A DNA stretch of 64,000 nucleotides from an uncultured Bacilli bacterium (GTDB taxonomy: Bacteria > Bacillota_I > Bacilli_A > RF39 > UBA660), in contig CAKOHG010000005.1 in NCBI GenBank assembly GCA_934085565.1, forward strand, positions 44,482 through 108,481, given 5' to 3'. Below, piece by piece: positions 1 to 7,991 of the stretch (its first letter is position 1; each line of letters starts with the position of its first letter). Below the pieces are notes generated by a model. That model was given only the letters and a program-made list of their open reading frames with translations, did not search any database and was not told the origin of the DNA. Both the position numbers and the translations under genes were made by a program.

Positions 1-120
1 TAAATACAGTTAAAAAATTATAAAGAAACGGTGAAAATGCTGTTTCTTTTTTTGTGAGTTTCAAAAATAACTAGAAAGAGATATAATTTTGGTGAGATGA
101 AGTAGAAAGAAGGCATGTAA

Positions 121-1032
121 ATGAAAGTATTAATTATTGGTGCAGGTGTTCTAGGCTCTAACTTAGCTCATTCTTTAAAAAAGAGAAATGACGTGACGAT
201 TTTAGCCAGAAATGAAACTTATGAAAATTTAAAAAATAATGGTTTAATTATAAAACATAAATTTAAGGGTAAAACAATTGACCATTTTAAAGTGATTGAT
301 AGACTTTTTGAAGATGATATTTATGATGTCATATTTGTTGTTTCAAGATTTTCTTCTTTAGATAGCATAGTACCAATTATCGAGAAAAACAAAAGTAAAA
401 ATATAGTTTTCGTAGGAAATAATATAGATGTCGAAAGATATATGAATATTAAAGATAAAAATGTTTTATTTGCTTTTTTCATGGCAGCAGGGAAAAAACA
501 GGATGGTTATATAGATTCTATTTGTTTAAATAAGATTGAAATTGGAAGAGTAGATGGCAAAAACAAGGACGATGAGTTTATCAAATCTATCTTTAAAGGA
601 ACAAAAATAAAAGTAATTATCGAAAACAAAATGAATGATTATCTTAAATCTCATGCGTGTGCTGTTTTACCTCTTGTATTTGCCTGTTACAAAGTAAAAG
701 GTAATTTAAAACTATTAAAAAAAGATAAAGAATATTCTTTAAAAATCATGGACGCGATTATTGAAGAATATGATGTGTTAAAAAAATTAGGTTATGAAAT
801 TCTTCCTAAAGGAGAATATGAAAATTGTGTTAATAAGAAAAATTTATGTGCTTTTATTTATCGTTTTATGTTTTCTAATTTTATTGGTCAAATAGGTATA
901 TCAGATCATGCCATGAACGCTAAAGAAGAATTTTTACTTTTAGAAAGTGAATTTGAAAAGTTAAAGGAGAAAGCAAATCTTGAAACAAAAGTATATGATG
1001 AATTAAAGTTAGATTTTTTAAATGATAAATAA
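121..1032 (+). CDS. Ketopantoate reductase (PanE/ApbA) family protein
   Basis: The 303-residue protein opens with a Rossmann NAD(P)-binding motif, GAGVLGSNLA (residues 8-17), preceded by a beta strand (MKVLIIG). The fold and length match the 2-dehydropantoate 2-reductase family, cytosolic enzymes that reduce ketopantoate in pantothenate synthesis. The C-terminal half is divergent from classical PanE and no other pantothenate gene is visible nearby, so the substrate is uncertain; many ApbA-family paralogues act on other 2-keto acids. The start is supported by AGAAGG about 6 nt upstream. The next gene follows after 13 nt, suggesting co-transcription. Confidence 0.75.
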   Translation: MKVLIIGAGVLGSNLAHSLKKRNDVTILARNETYENLKNNGLIIKHKFKGKTIDHFKVIDRLFEDDIYDVIFVVSRFSSLDSIVPIIEKNKSKNIVFVGNNIDVERYMNIKDKNVLFAFFMAAGKKQDGYIDSICLNKIEIGRVDGKNKDDEFIKSIFKGTKIKVIIENKMNDYLKSHACAVLPLVFACYKVKGNLKLLKKDKEYSLKIMDAIIEEYDVLKKLGYEILPKGEYENCVNKKNLCAFIYRFMFSNFIGQIGISDHAMNAKEEFLLLESEFEKLKEKANLETKVYDELKLDFLNDK

Positions 1033-1045
1033 AGAGGTATGAATA

Positions 1046-1543
1046 ATGATAAGATTTCGTTATTTTGAAACACATATAAAAGATGAAGAATATATGAATA
1101 AAATGAGTGTTAAAGGTTGGAATGCTAAAAAGTTAATAGAAGGATTTTGGCTATTTACCAAAAAAGAAGAGTATTCCTATACTTATCGTGTTTATTATTT
1201 TAGGGGCATGTCTAAAGAAGATGTTCAAAATAAAATCAAGGATCTTCAAAAAGAAAATATTGAATTTGTTTCTAAATATTCTTTTTGGGGTATTTTTAGA
1301 GCCAAGAAAGATTTTCAATTATATAATAAAGAAGAACAATTAAAGATTTGTTATAAAATAAGAAAACCTATGATAATAGCCATTATTCTTTGTCCTATTT
1401 TGATTATCATGGGTATGATTTTAACCTCTGTTCATAAAATTTTTATACTTTTTACTTGTCTAATTTTAGTTTACTACCTTATTTGTGTATACCTTATGGT
1501 AGGGTATACCAAATTAATAAATTCTCTTAAAGAAACTAAGTAA
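1046..1543 (+). CDS. DUF2812-like membrane protein
   Basis: This 165-residue protein has a soluble N-terminal half with aromatic motifs typical of DUF2812 (GWNAKKLIEGFWLFTKK, residues 25-41, then YTYRVYYF). Two hydrophobic helices follow near residues 108-130 and 133-152. The topology suggests a cytosolic domain anchored in the membrane. DUF2812 proteins are often found with PadR-type regulators, but none is seen here. An AAAGAGG ribosome-binding site precedes the ATG. Function is unknown; the family call rests on motif recognition. Confidence 0.6.
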   Translation: MIRFRYFETHIKDEEYMNKMSVKGWNAKKLIEGFWLFTKKEEYSYTYRVYYFRGMSKEDVQNKIKDLQKENIEFVSKYSFWGIFRAKKDFQLYNKEEQLKICYKIRKPMIIAIILCPILIIMGMILTSVHKIFILFTCLILVYYLICVYLMVGYTKLINSLKETK

Positions 1544-1601
1544 ATACTTTTTCTTTTAAAATGATTATGTTATATTAAATAGCAGAAAAAAGAGGTTTTG
1601 T

Positions 1602-2294
1602 ATGCATACATTAGGTTTAATATTTGCCATGGAAGAAGAAATGGCTGCTTTCATAAAGTATATAGAAGTGGATAAAGAATATAATATTTTTGATTTAACT
1701 TTTTTGGAAGGACATTATGCCAATTTAAAACTTATTTTAGCCAAGTGCGGTGTTGGAAAAGTAAATGCGGCTAGGTGTGCCCAAATTTTGATTGATAACA
1801 TGAAAGTAGATGGGCTTATTAATATTGGCGTTGCCGGTGGTCTTACCGATGAACTAGAGATTGGTTCTTTAGTAATTGGTGAAAAATTAGTTCAACATGA
1901 TTTTGATATCACTGCTTTTAATCATGAAAAAGGTTATATTCCTGATATTGGAGTTTATATGAATGCCGATGATTATTTAATTAAAAAAGCGGAAGAAACT
2001 TCTTTAAAGTATAATATTCCTATTTTTAAAGGGGTTATCGCTTCTGGCGATATTTTTTGCACAGACCCTAAAATGTCAAGCAAAATACATCAAAAATTTA
2101 AAGCTTTATGTACTGAGATGGAAGGAGCTAGTATCGCACAAATTGCTTATCTATCCCATATTCCATTTTTAATTATTCGAAGTATTTCTGACACTCCAAA
2201 CGGTCATAACGAAAAGACTTATGAAGAATTTTTAGAAGAATCTTGTGCCCACGTTGCGAATTACATGCTCCATTGTTTAGAAGAATTATCATAA
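1602..2294 (+). CDS. mtnN: 5'-methylthioadenosine/S-adenosylhomocysteine nucleosidase
   Basis: The 230-residue length is normal for MtnN (Pfs). Visible signatures are the N-terminal GLIFAMEEEMA, the glycine-rich NIGVAGGL (residues 76-83), the ribose/base contact CTEMEGASIAQIA (catalytic Glu region near residues 170-182) and RSISDTPNG (catalytic Asp near residue 197). The enzyme cleaves adenine from methylthioadenosine and S-adenosylhomocysteine in methionine salvage and the activated methyl cycle. An AGAGG site precedes the ATG. The 3' end overlaps the convergent phosphomannomutase gene by 6 bp. Confidence 0.93.
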   Translation: MHTLGLIFAMEEEMAAFIKYIEVDKEYNIFDLTFLEGHYANLKLILAKCGVGKVNAARCAQILIDNMKVDGLINIGVAGGLTDELEIGSLVIGEKLVQHDFDITAFNHEKGYIPDIGVYMNADDYLIKKAEETSLKYNIPIFKGVIASGDIFCTDPKMSSKIHQKFKALCTEMEGASIAQIAYLSHIPFLIIRSISDTPNGHNEKTYEEFLEESCAHVANYMLHCLEELS

Positions 2295-3665
2295 AAAAAG
2301 AATTTGCGAGATGATTTTTTCAATCACTTTTGTAAATTCTTTTTGTCTTTTTTCCATTTCTTTTTCGGTTGTTGCTTCAAATCTTAAAGTAAGATTTGGT
2401 CCTGTATTACTAGCTCTTACTAAAACCCACGCATTGTCAAAATTAACTCTTACGCCATCAATATTTAAAAACTCGTAACGCATTTTTTTAACGTATTCAC
2501 ATACTTCGTCAACCACTTTAAATTTTTTATCATTGGCTACAGGTATTTTAATTTCTGGGGTAGAATAATAAACCGGAATATCTTTTAAAAGTTCACTAAA
2601 AGTTTTATCCGTTAAAGATAATATTTCTAAAAATCTTAAGCCAGCATAAATCGCACTACAAACTTCTGGACCACGATCATTAAAGAAGATGTGTCCCGAT
2701 AATTCTCCACCTAATGGGATATGATGCTCTTTCGTATTGGCTTCCGTGAAACTTGTTCCGGTACGACTCATGAAAATTTTGCCACCTAGTTTTTCCGTTT
2801 CATCAATTAAAGCTTTAGAGCACTTTACATCACATAGAAAAGTTTTGTTAGAAACTTTTTGAATCATATCGCGAATAGCTACAATCATATATTTATCTGC
2901 CATGACAAAACTTCCATTTTCATCAATAATACCTAAACGATCGCCATCGCCATCATAAGCAATTCCAATGTCTGCTTTTACTTCTTTCACTTTATCTTTT
3001 AACATTTGCATGTTTTCTTCAACCGCAGGATCGGGATGATGATTTGGAAATGTTCCATCACTTTCGGCACAGATGTAAGTTACGTCAAGATTAGAAAACA
3101 TTTCATGAACTTGGTTTACAATAGTTGATGTAACACCATTACCAGGATCAATAACAACTTTGATTTTTTTATCACCCATATGGATGTTATCTTTTAGATA
3201 TTTTAAATAGTCATCTAAAATATTTCTTTCCTCTAAAATACCTTGACCTGTTTTGAAATTATTTTGTAAAGTATAATTTTTAAAATCTTCAATCATATCG
3301 CCACGTGCATTAGCAAGGCTATCAAAAGAAAATTTAAAACCGTTATCATCTTTAGGATTATGACTCGCGGTTACCATGATACCATAAGTATTTTCTTTGT
3401 AGCGTGTGTAGTAATGCATAGGAGTTGTTATTAAGCCATAATCAATCACATTAATACCTGATTCTAATAGACCTTTTTTTAAAGATTCTGTTAGGCTTGG
3501 TGAGGAAAGACGATTATCATGTCCAATAACACATTTATTTTTATCACAAAATTCTTGTAAATAACTTCCATAACTTTTGCCAATTAGATAGGCAACATCT
3601 TCATTTACTTCTGTTGGGTAATTTCCCCTTATATCATAAGCTTTGAATACACTTTCGTTAATCAT
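2289..3665 (-). CDS. Phosphomannomutase/phosphoglucomutase
   Basis: A 458-residue alpha-D-phosphohexomutase. The four family landmarks are present in order: FKAYDIRG near residue 7, the phosphoserine loop TASHNPKDDNG (about 100-110), the Mg-binding loop DGDGDRLG (about 238-245), and the sugar-ring loop GGELSGH (about 318-324). A C-terminal phosphate-binding stretch RASNTGPNLTLRFE follows. It interconverts hexose 6- and 1-phosphates for cell-envelope sugar nucleotides. The length fits the bacterial ManB/AlgC group better than the ~580-residue PgcA group. The start is supported by AAAGAGGTGG upstream. Confidence 0.9.
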   Translation of the reverse strand: MINESVFKAYDIRGNYPTEVNEDVAYLIGKSYGSYLQEFCDKNKCVIGHDNRLSSPSLTESLKKGLLESGINVIDYGLITTPMHYYTRYKENTYGIMVTASHNPKDDNGFKFSFDSLANARGDMIEDFKNYTLQNNFKTGQGILEERNILDDYLKYLKDNIHMGDKKIKVVIDPGNGVTSTIVNQVHEMFSNLDVTYICAESDGTFPNHHPDPAVEENMQMLKDKVKEVKADIGIAYDGDGDRLGIIDENGSFVMADKYMIVAIRDMIQKVSNKTFLCDVKCSKALIDETEKLGGKIFMSRTGTSFTEANTKEHHIPLGGELSGHIFFNDRGPEVCSAIYAGLRFLEILSLTDKTFSELLKDIPVYYSTPEIKIPVANDKKFKVVDEVCEYVKKMRYEFLNIDGVRVNFDNAWVLVRASNTGPNLTLRFEATTEKEMEKRQKEFTKVIEKIISQILFL

Positions 3666-3689
3666 TTGCCACCTCTTTCTATCATATTC

Positions 3690-3762
3690 ATTTTAGCACA
3701 GATTTATCCAGTGTCAAACAAGGATATTTTTATTTGACACTTTGATTGTTTTGCTATATTCT
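3690..3762. promoter_or_regulatory. Back-to-back divergent promoters
   Basis: Two TTTGACAC blocks face each other as an 8-bp inverted repeat (3711-3718 and 3733-3740). Read leftward, TTGACA is followed after 16 bp by TAAAAT (3690-3695 on the minus strand), a good sigma-A promoter for the phosphomannomutase. Read rightward, TTGACA (3734-3739) is followed by TATATT at 3755 or TATTCT at 3757 (15 or 17 bp) for the 3782 gene. The two -35 boxes are about 15 bp apart, so polymerase binding on the two sides may compete. Confidence 0.6.
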
Positions 3763-3781
3763 TAAAGTGTGAGGGATATTT

Positions 3782-4381
3782 ATGGAAAGATTAAATGAAG
3801 AAAGTGTAAGGCTCGTTCAACAAAATCGTGAATCTTATAAAAAAATGTTAGAAAGATCACGTCGTGATCATGAAATACAAAAACGTTATAATAAACAAAT
3901 ACACGAGAATAAAAAACAGCAATTTAAAAAGGCAGTAGCTTTCTTTTTAGCAGGAGCCGTATGTGCGACTGTTTTAACTGGGGTTAATAAAATACAATCA
4001 GAGTTTGAAAAAAGTGCTAAATTTCAAACCTATTATGATGATGGAGATTATATTATTCGTCAAAATACTTATCGTGTAAATCCAACCGAAACTGGAGTAG
4101 CTTATCATAATGATAAAATAGCTAAAGAGATTTTGAAAAATGAAGAAAGCTGTCATGAAAAAAAGAGAGAAGATGACACGAAGTATCTCATCGCCGGCGT
4201 CAGCGAAGCTATGCCTTATAATAGAACATATAACATGAATCAAGTTATTTCCCATTTAAACAATGAAGATTTTAAAAATTGGGAGGAATATCTTGCTTAT
4301 TTAGGATATGATTCTTATGAAGAATATATTGCAGGAATCAAAGATGAATTAGGTGCAAAAAATAATGGGAGAAGATCATAA
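3782..4381 (+). CDS. Single-pass membrane protein of unknown function
   Basis: I do not recognise this 199-residue protein. It has a highly charged, probably helical N-terminal part (residues 1-48), one hydrophobic segment (about 50-68) and an exposed C-terminal domain rich in Tyr, Asn and acidic residues, ending in a WEEYLAYLGYDSYEEYIAGI motif with repeated Tyr-Glu pairs. The N-terminus has net positive charge, so an inside N-terminus is expected. It lies 2 nt upstream of the DUF1292-like gene and has a clear promoter; the two probably form one operon closed by a terminator at 4593. Confidence 0.6.
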   Translation: MERLNEESVRLVQQNRESYKKMLERSRRDHEIQKRYNKQIHENKKQQFKKAVAFFLAGAVCATVLTGVNKIQSEFEKSAKFQTYYDDGDYIIRQNTYRVNPTETGVAYHNDKIAKEILKNEESCHEKKREDDTKYLIAGVSEAMPYNRTYNMNQVISHLNNEDFKNWEEYLAYLGYDSYEEYIAGIKDELGAKNNGRRS

Positions 4382-4383
4382 TT

Positions 4384-4599
4384 ATGGAAGTTACGGTATT
4401 TACTTTAGAAGATGGAAATTATTGTGTTTTAGATAAGATAACTTATCAAGATAAAACTTACCTTTATTTATTTAAAGAAGATGAACCAGAAGTTACTCTT
4501 ATTCAAGAATATGAAAAGGATTCTAAAAATTTAAAAAGCGTTTCAGAAGAAACATTTAATATTTTGCTCCAAGAATTTGCTAAACGTCATGCGAAGTAA
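4384..4599 (+). CDS. DUF1292-like small protein
   Basis: 71 residues, acidic, beta-rich. The sequence around ITYQDKTYLYLFKEDEPE matches the strand pattern of DUF1292 (YrzB-type) proteins, small cytosolic proteins of unknown function common in Bacillota. The start lies 2 nt after the stop of the previous gene, so translation may be coupled. The stop codon is inside the 5' arm of a terminator hairpin. Confidence 0.6.
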   Translation: MEVTVFTLEDGNYCVLDKITYQDKTYLYLFKEDEPEVTLIQEYEKDSKNLKSVSEETFNILLQEFAKRHAK

Positions 4600-4619
4600 A
4601 AATTTACTTCTTTTTTTTT
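4593..4619 (+). terminator. Rho-independent terminator after the DUF1292-like gene
   Basis: GAAGTAAA (4593-4600) pairs with TTTACTTC (4603-4610) and is followed by a run of nine T. The stem overlaps the stop codon. Confidence 0.85.
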
Positions 4620-4658
4620 GCTCTAAACCATAAACTGTTTTAGAGAGGATGAGAAAAA

Positions 4659-5402
4659 ATGAAAAGTGTGATACCTTTTACTAAAAATTTAGAGTTTAAA
4701 ACGAAGATTAGTGAAATTACGAGTATTTCCCTAGAAAGAGAATTTAAACTAGAAAAAGAAGAAATTACTGGTAATTTATTTGTGACTGGGGAATATAAAA
4801 GTCATGATATCAGTGCCAATGTGTTACCTTTTTCTTACAAAATACCTTTTACTATTGAAGTGCCAGATAACATAAAAAAAGAGGATTTAACTTTAGAAAT
4901 TACAGATTTTGCTTATGATATTCAAAGTGATAAAGAAATAACGGTCAATGTGGAATTAGAACTATGTTATTCTTTGGAGGAAAAAGAAGAAGAGGAAGAA
5001 ACTCCTCCACTTGTTAACAGTGACGAAATGATCGCTATGATGGAAGAAAGAAATGAATCTTCTGATGAGATAAAGGATGAAGTAAAAGAAGAATTTATTG
5101 AACCAGAAATAAAAAAAGAGATTGAAAAAGAAGTCCCTATTGAAACTAAAGAAGAGGAACCATCTGAAGTAGAAGAGAAAAAAACAGAAAATAGAAACGA
5201 AAGTGAAGATCTTATTATGAATACAGCTTTAAATGATGATGAATATACAACTTACCATATTCATATTGTTAAAGAAGGCGAGACCGTTGAAACTATTTGT
5301 AGTCTTTATAATACCAATCTTAATTTTATAAAAAATTATAATGATGTAGAAAATTTGACTTTAGGTTCTAAAATAATTATTCCTACTGATGATGAATCGT
5401 AA
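4659..5402 (+). CDS. SpoVID-like spore coat morphogenesis protein with LysM domain
   Basis: 247 residues in three parts. A beta-sandwich-like N-terminal domain (about 1-110) resembles the SpoVID N-terminal region. A Glu/Lys-rich linker of low complexity spans about 112-185. A C-terminal LysM domain (about 197-243) contains the typical YHIHIVKEGETVETI and LGSKIIIP. In Bacillus subtilis SpoVID drives coat encasement of the forespore and is followed by ysxE; the same order occurs here. It is much shorter than B. subtilis SpoVID (575 aa) because the linker is short. A LysM-only cell-wall protein is the alternative, but the neighbour supports SpoVID. Confidence 0.65.
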   Translation: MKSVIPFTKNLEFKTKISEITSISLEREFKLEKEEITGNLFVTGEYKSHDISANVLPFSYKIPFTIEVPDNIKKEDLTLEITDFAYDIQSDKEITVNVELELCYSLEEKEEEEETPPLVNSDEMIAMMEERNESSDEIKDEVKEEFIEPEIKKEIEKEVPIETKEEEPSEVEEKKTENRNESEDLIMNTALNDDEYTTYHIHIVKEGETVETICSLYNTNLNFIKNYNDVENLTLGSKIIIPTDDES

Positions 5403-6276
5403 AAGTCTTGATGTTTTAAAAGAAATTTATAAACCAACAAAGATAACTTGGAAAAATAAAGCCTTAGTTTTAGAATCTACAAGTGGTAATTTTGTGGTTA
5501 AAGAAAAAAAGGAGGATATAAGAAAATTATACGATTATTTAAATAGTCGTAGTTTTACTTATTTTCCTCCTTTAATAGATGATACAAGAGAAGATATTAA
5601 TGTTTTTTCTTATGTCAAAGAAAGCTATGCTCCAAAAGAACAAAAAGCTTTAGATCTTATTAAAATGATTGCTCTTTTACATCAAAAGACGACTTATTAT
5701 AAAGATGTCACAAGTGATGAATATAAAAAAATTTATGATGAGTTAAAAGAGCAAATAGTATATATTCGTTACTATTATGAAAATTTATATCAAGAATTTT
5801 TTGAAAAAATATACCCCAGTCCAAGTGAATATTTTTTACTTACCAATATTTCTAAAATTTTGGCTTCTTTAAATTATTCAGAAGACAGTTTAGAAAAATG
5901 GTATGATATGGTTAAAGATAAAACAAAATATCGAGTATGCCAAATTCATAATAATTTATCTCTTGATCATGTGAGAGAAAACTGCCTGATAAGTTGGGAA
6001 CATGCTCGTAAAGATACGCCAATTTTAGACTTAATTAAATTTTATAAAAAATCTTATTTTGAACTTAATTTTGAACCGCTTTTGAATACGTATTTAAAAT
6101 TAAATCCTTTAGCAAAAGAAGAGGAAGATCTTTTATTTTTAACACTGGCTATTCCTCCAAAAGTAGAGTTTTCTTATGAAGAATTTGAAAGTGTTAAAAA
6201 TATTAGAAAAACATTAGATTATATTTACAAAACAGAAAATTTAATAAGGCCATACAATACGATAAAGAAAGAATAA
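5389..6276 (+). CDS. YsxE/CotS-like spore coat kinase-fold protein
   Basis: 295 residues of the CotS/YsxE branch of the aminoglycoside phosphotransferase-like kinase fold. Visible motifs are the N-lobe VVKEKKEDI, the catalytic-loop equivalent QIHNNLSLDHV (about residues 186-196; classical enzymes read HGDLxxxN) and the metal-loop equivalent ISWEHARKDTPILDL (about 201-215; classical IDWExxxxGxPxxDL). Both catalytic Asp positions are replaced (N in HNNL, S in ISWE), so it may be a pseudokinase. It overlaps the SpoVID-like gene by 14 bp with no clear ribosome-binding site, implying translational coupling. B. subtilis has the same gene order. Confidence 0.65.
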   Translation: MMNRKSLDVLKEIYKPTKITWKNKALVLESTSGNFVVKEKKEDIRKLYDYLNSRSFTYFPPLIDDTREDINVFSYVKESYAPKEQKALDLIKMIALLHQKTTYYKDVTSDEYKKIYDELKEQIVYIRYYYENLYQEFFEKIYPSPSEYFLLTNISKILASLNYSEDSLEKWYDMVKDKTKYRVCQIHNNLSLDHVRENCLISWEHARKDTPILDLIKFYKKSYFELNFEPLLNTYLKLNPLAKEEEDLLFLTLAIPPKVEFSYEEFESVKNIRKTLDYIYKTENLIRPYNTIKKE

Positions 6277-6414
6277 AAGAAGTAAAAATTCAACGAGTAA
6301 AATAAATATATTAAAACGTAAAGGCAAAATAAGGGTAATGATTACTTGATAAAAAATAAGTACCCCTAAAACAAAGACAGCAAGAACGTTTAGAAAAGAA
6401 TTATGTGGTTTCAT
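6241..6414 (-). CDS. Small hydrophobic membrane protein (57 aa)
   Basis: An ATG at 6414 is preceded by AGGTGA with 4 nt spacing and opens a 57-residue frame ending in TAA at 6241. The product has two hydrophobic stretches (about residues 7-30 and 33-53) separated by a Pro-Leu-Arg turn, so it is probably a two-pass membrane peptide. Its 3' end overlaps the 3' end of the ysxE-like gene by 36 bp in antisense. No family is recognised. The ribosome-binding site and the uniformly hydrophobic composition argue for a real gene, but its short length leaves doubt. Confidence 0.5.
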   Translation of the reverse strand: MKPHNSFLNVLAVFVLGVLIFYQVIITLILPLRFNIFILLVEFLLLLFFLYRIVWPY

Positions 6415-6477
6415 ACGATCACCTATTTATAATTTATGACATATCCTGTCGAAGGGTTAACTAATTGCAAAATATTC

Positions 6478-6506
6478 TTGCAAAAATATGGTCAATGTTA
6501 TATAAT
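6478..6506 (+). promoter_or_regulatory. Sigma-A-type promoter of the prepilin gene
   Basis: TTGCAA (6478-6483), a 17-bp spacer and a perfect TATAAT (6501-6506) lie 28 bp before the chosen ATG, leaving a very short 5' leader. Confidence 0.7.
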
Positions 6507-6533
6507 TTTTACATGAATAGGAGAGAATGTTGT

Positions 6534-7025
6534 ATGAACGATGTGAAAGTATTAAACAAGAAAGGTTTTACTTTAATCGAACTTTTAGCTGTTATTATCA
6601 TTTTAGCCGTTTTGATGATGCTTGCTGGTAATAGTGTTATTAATATTATGATGAACACTCGTCGTAGTGCTTTCCGTACAGAATTTTTGGCATTACTTGA
6701 CTCAGCTCAGTTAAAAGCTCAAACAGATATGTTAGGCGGTAAAGAATTACAAAAAGGTGGTTCTACGGTTTGTTATTGTATAGGATCTGCTTGCTCTAGT
6801 TCTAGCAAAAAACTTGATACTTTTGATAATAAAGGAGATTACACTGGTAGTGTTTTAGTAACCAATAATGGTAGTGGTGCTTTAACATTTAAAGGTTGGA
6901 TGTACAGTAGTAGTTATGCTATTGAAGACAAAGATTCAAGTGTTAAAGATGATTCTACTGATGTTATTGACGTATCTACTGCTAAAGTAACGACAGACGC
7001 TAAACGTATGGCATGTAATAAATAA
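6534..7025 (+). CDS. Type IV prepilin-like protein (N-methylation motif)
   Basis: 163 residues from the ATG at 6534, chosen because AGGAGAG lies 8 nt upstream and because an upstream start would lie inside the promoter. Near residues 10-18 it has the class III prepilin signal KKGFTLIELLAV, with cleavage expected between G and F by a prepilin peptidase and Glu at mature position 5. A hydrophobic helix of about 20 residues follows. The exported part contains a CYCIGSAC cluster and Gly/Ser-rich loops. ComGC/PilA-type pilins are the nearest relatives. It stands alone: no secretion ATPase or peptidase is nearby. Confidence 0.8.
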   Translation: MNDVKVLNKKGFTLIELLAVIIILAVLMMLAGNSVINIMMNTRRSAFRTEFLALLDSAQLKAQTDMLGGKELQKGGSTVCYCIGSACSSSSKKLDTFDNKGDYTGSVLVTNNGSGALTFKGWMYSSSYAIEDKDSSVKDDSTDVIDVSTAKVTTDAKRMACNK

Positions 7026-7050
7026 AAGTCTAGAAATAGACTTTTTCTTT
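7025..7050 (+). terminator. Rho-independent terminator after the prepilin gene
   Basis: AAAGTCTA (7025-7032), GAAA loop, TAGACTTT (7037-7044), then a T-rich tail. The stem begins at the last base of the stop codon. Confidence 0.85.
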
Positions 7051-7085
7051 TGCTATAATTTTAAGTATGAGAAAGAAGTGATGAT

Positions 7086-7991
7086 ATGTTAATCATTGGC
7101 AGTCACGTTGGTTTTAATAGTAAAGATGGTTTACTTGGAAGTGTCAAAGAAGCTTTAAGCTACCATGCTAATACCTTTATGTTTTATACTGGAGCACCTC
7201 AAAATACTATTAGAAAAGAAATAGATGAAAAGACAACCAAAGAAGCTCATGCACTAATGGAAGAAAATAATATCAATATTCAAAATGTTATTTGTCATGC
7301 TCCCTATATTATTAATTTAGCTAATCGTAAAGATGAACAAAAATGGCATTTTAGTATCGACTTTTTAAAAGGAGAACTTAAAAGATGTGATTTATTAGGC
7401 ATCAAATATTTAGTTTTACATCCTGGCAGTGCTGTTGGTTTACCCAAAGAAGAAGCTTTACAAAATATTAAAGATGGCTTAAATGAAGTGTTAAAAGATA
7501 ATTTCAATTGTTTAATTTTACTCGAAACAATGGCTGGCAAAGGTACCGAATGTGGAACCAATTTAGAAGAAATCAAATACTTAGTTGATAATACTTCTTA
7601 TCCTGTTGGAGTATGTCTAGATATCTGTCACTTAAATGACTCAGGAATTGACATGAGTAAATTTGATGAATATTTAAATGCTTTTGATGAAAAAATTGGA
7701 CTTGACAAAGTAAAATGTGTTCATATTAATGATAGTAAAAATGTAATCGGTTCTCATAAAGACCGTCATGAAAATATTGGTTATGGTACCATTGGTTTTG
7801 AAAATATTCTAAACATTATCTATAACGAACGCTTAAAAGACATTCCTAAAATTTTAGAAACGCCTTATGTGGGGGAAACTTTAGAAGATAAAAAACGAAT
7901 TTATCCTCCATATCTTTTTGAAATCAAAATGATACGTGAAAAAAAGTTTGATGAAAATCTTTTCAATCATATCCATGAATATTATAAATAA
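7086..7991 (+). CDS. nfo: Endonuclease IV (AP endonuclease)
   Basis: 301 residues, close to the usual length of Nfo. The TIM-barrel family signatures are visible: IGSHVG at the N-terminus, CHAPYIINLA (about 72-81), YLVLHPGSAVG (about 109-119), LLETMAGKGTECG (about 146-158), VCLDICHLNDSG (about 178-189), KCVHINDSKNVIGSHKDRHENIGYGTIG (about 218-245) and ILETPY. These include the His, Glu and Asp zinc ligands. The enzyme incises DNA at abasic sites in base excision repair. In B. subtilis nfo (yqfS) neighbours yqfT; a YqfT-like gene is convergent here. Confidence 0.95.
   Translation: MLIIGSHVGFNSKDGLLGSVKEALSYHANTFMFYTGAPQNTIRKEIDEKTTKEAHALMEENNINIQNVICHAPYIINLANRKDEQKWHFSIDFLKGELKRCDLLGIKYLVLHPGSAVGLPKEEALQNIKDGLNEVLKDNFNCLILLETMAGKGTECGTNLEEIKYLVDNTSYPVGVCLDICHLNDSGIDMSKFDEYLNAFDEKIGLDKVKCVHINDSKNVIGSHKDRHENIGYGTIGFENILNIIYNERLKDIPKILETPYVGETLEDKKRIYPPYLFEIKMIREKKFDENLFNHIHEYYK

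Noticed and set aside
1..120. AAACGG...CTGTTTCTTTTTTT hairpin at the left edge
   Set aside because: It looks like the terminator of a gene outside the window, but the stem (AAGAAACG/TGTTTCTT) is imperfect and the gene is not visible.
6465..6533. Longer start of the prepilin gene at 6465
   Set aside because: The extra 23 codons would cover the TTGCAA-17-TATAAT promoter; the ATG at 6534 has a good ribosome-binding site and gives a normal prepilin leader.
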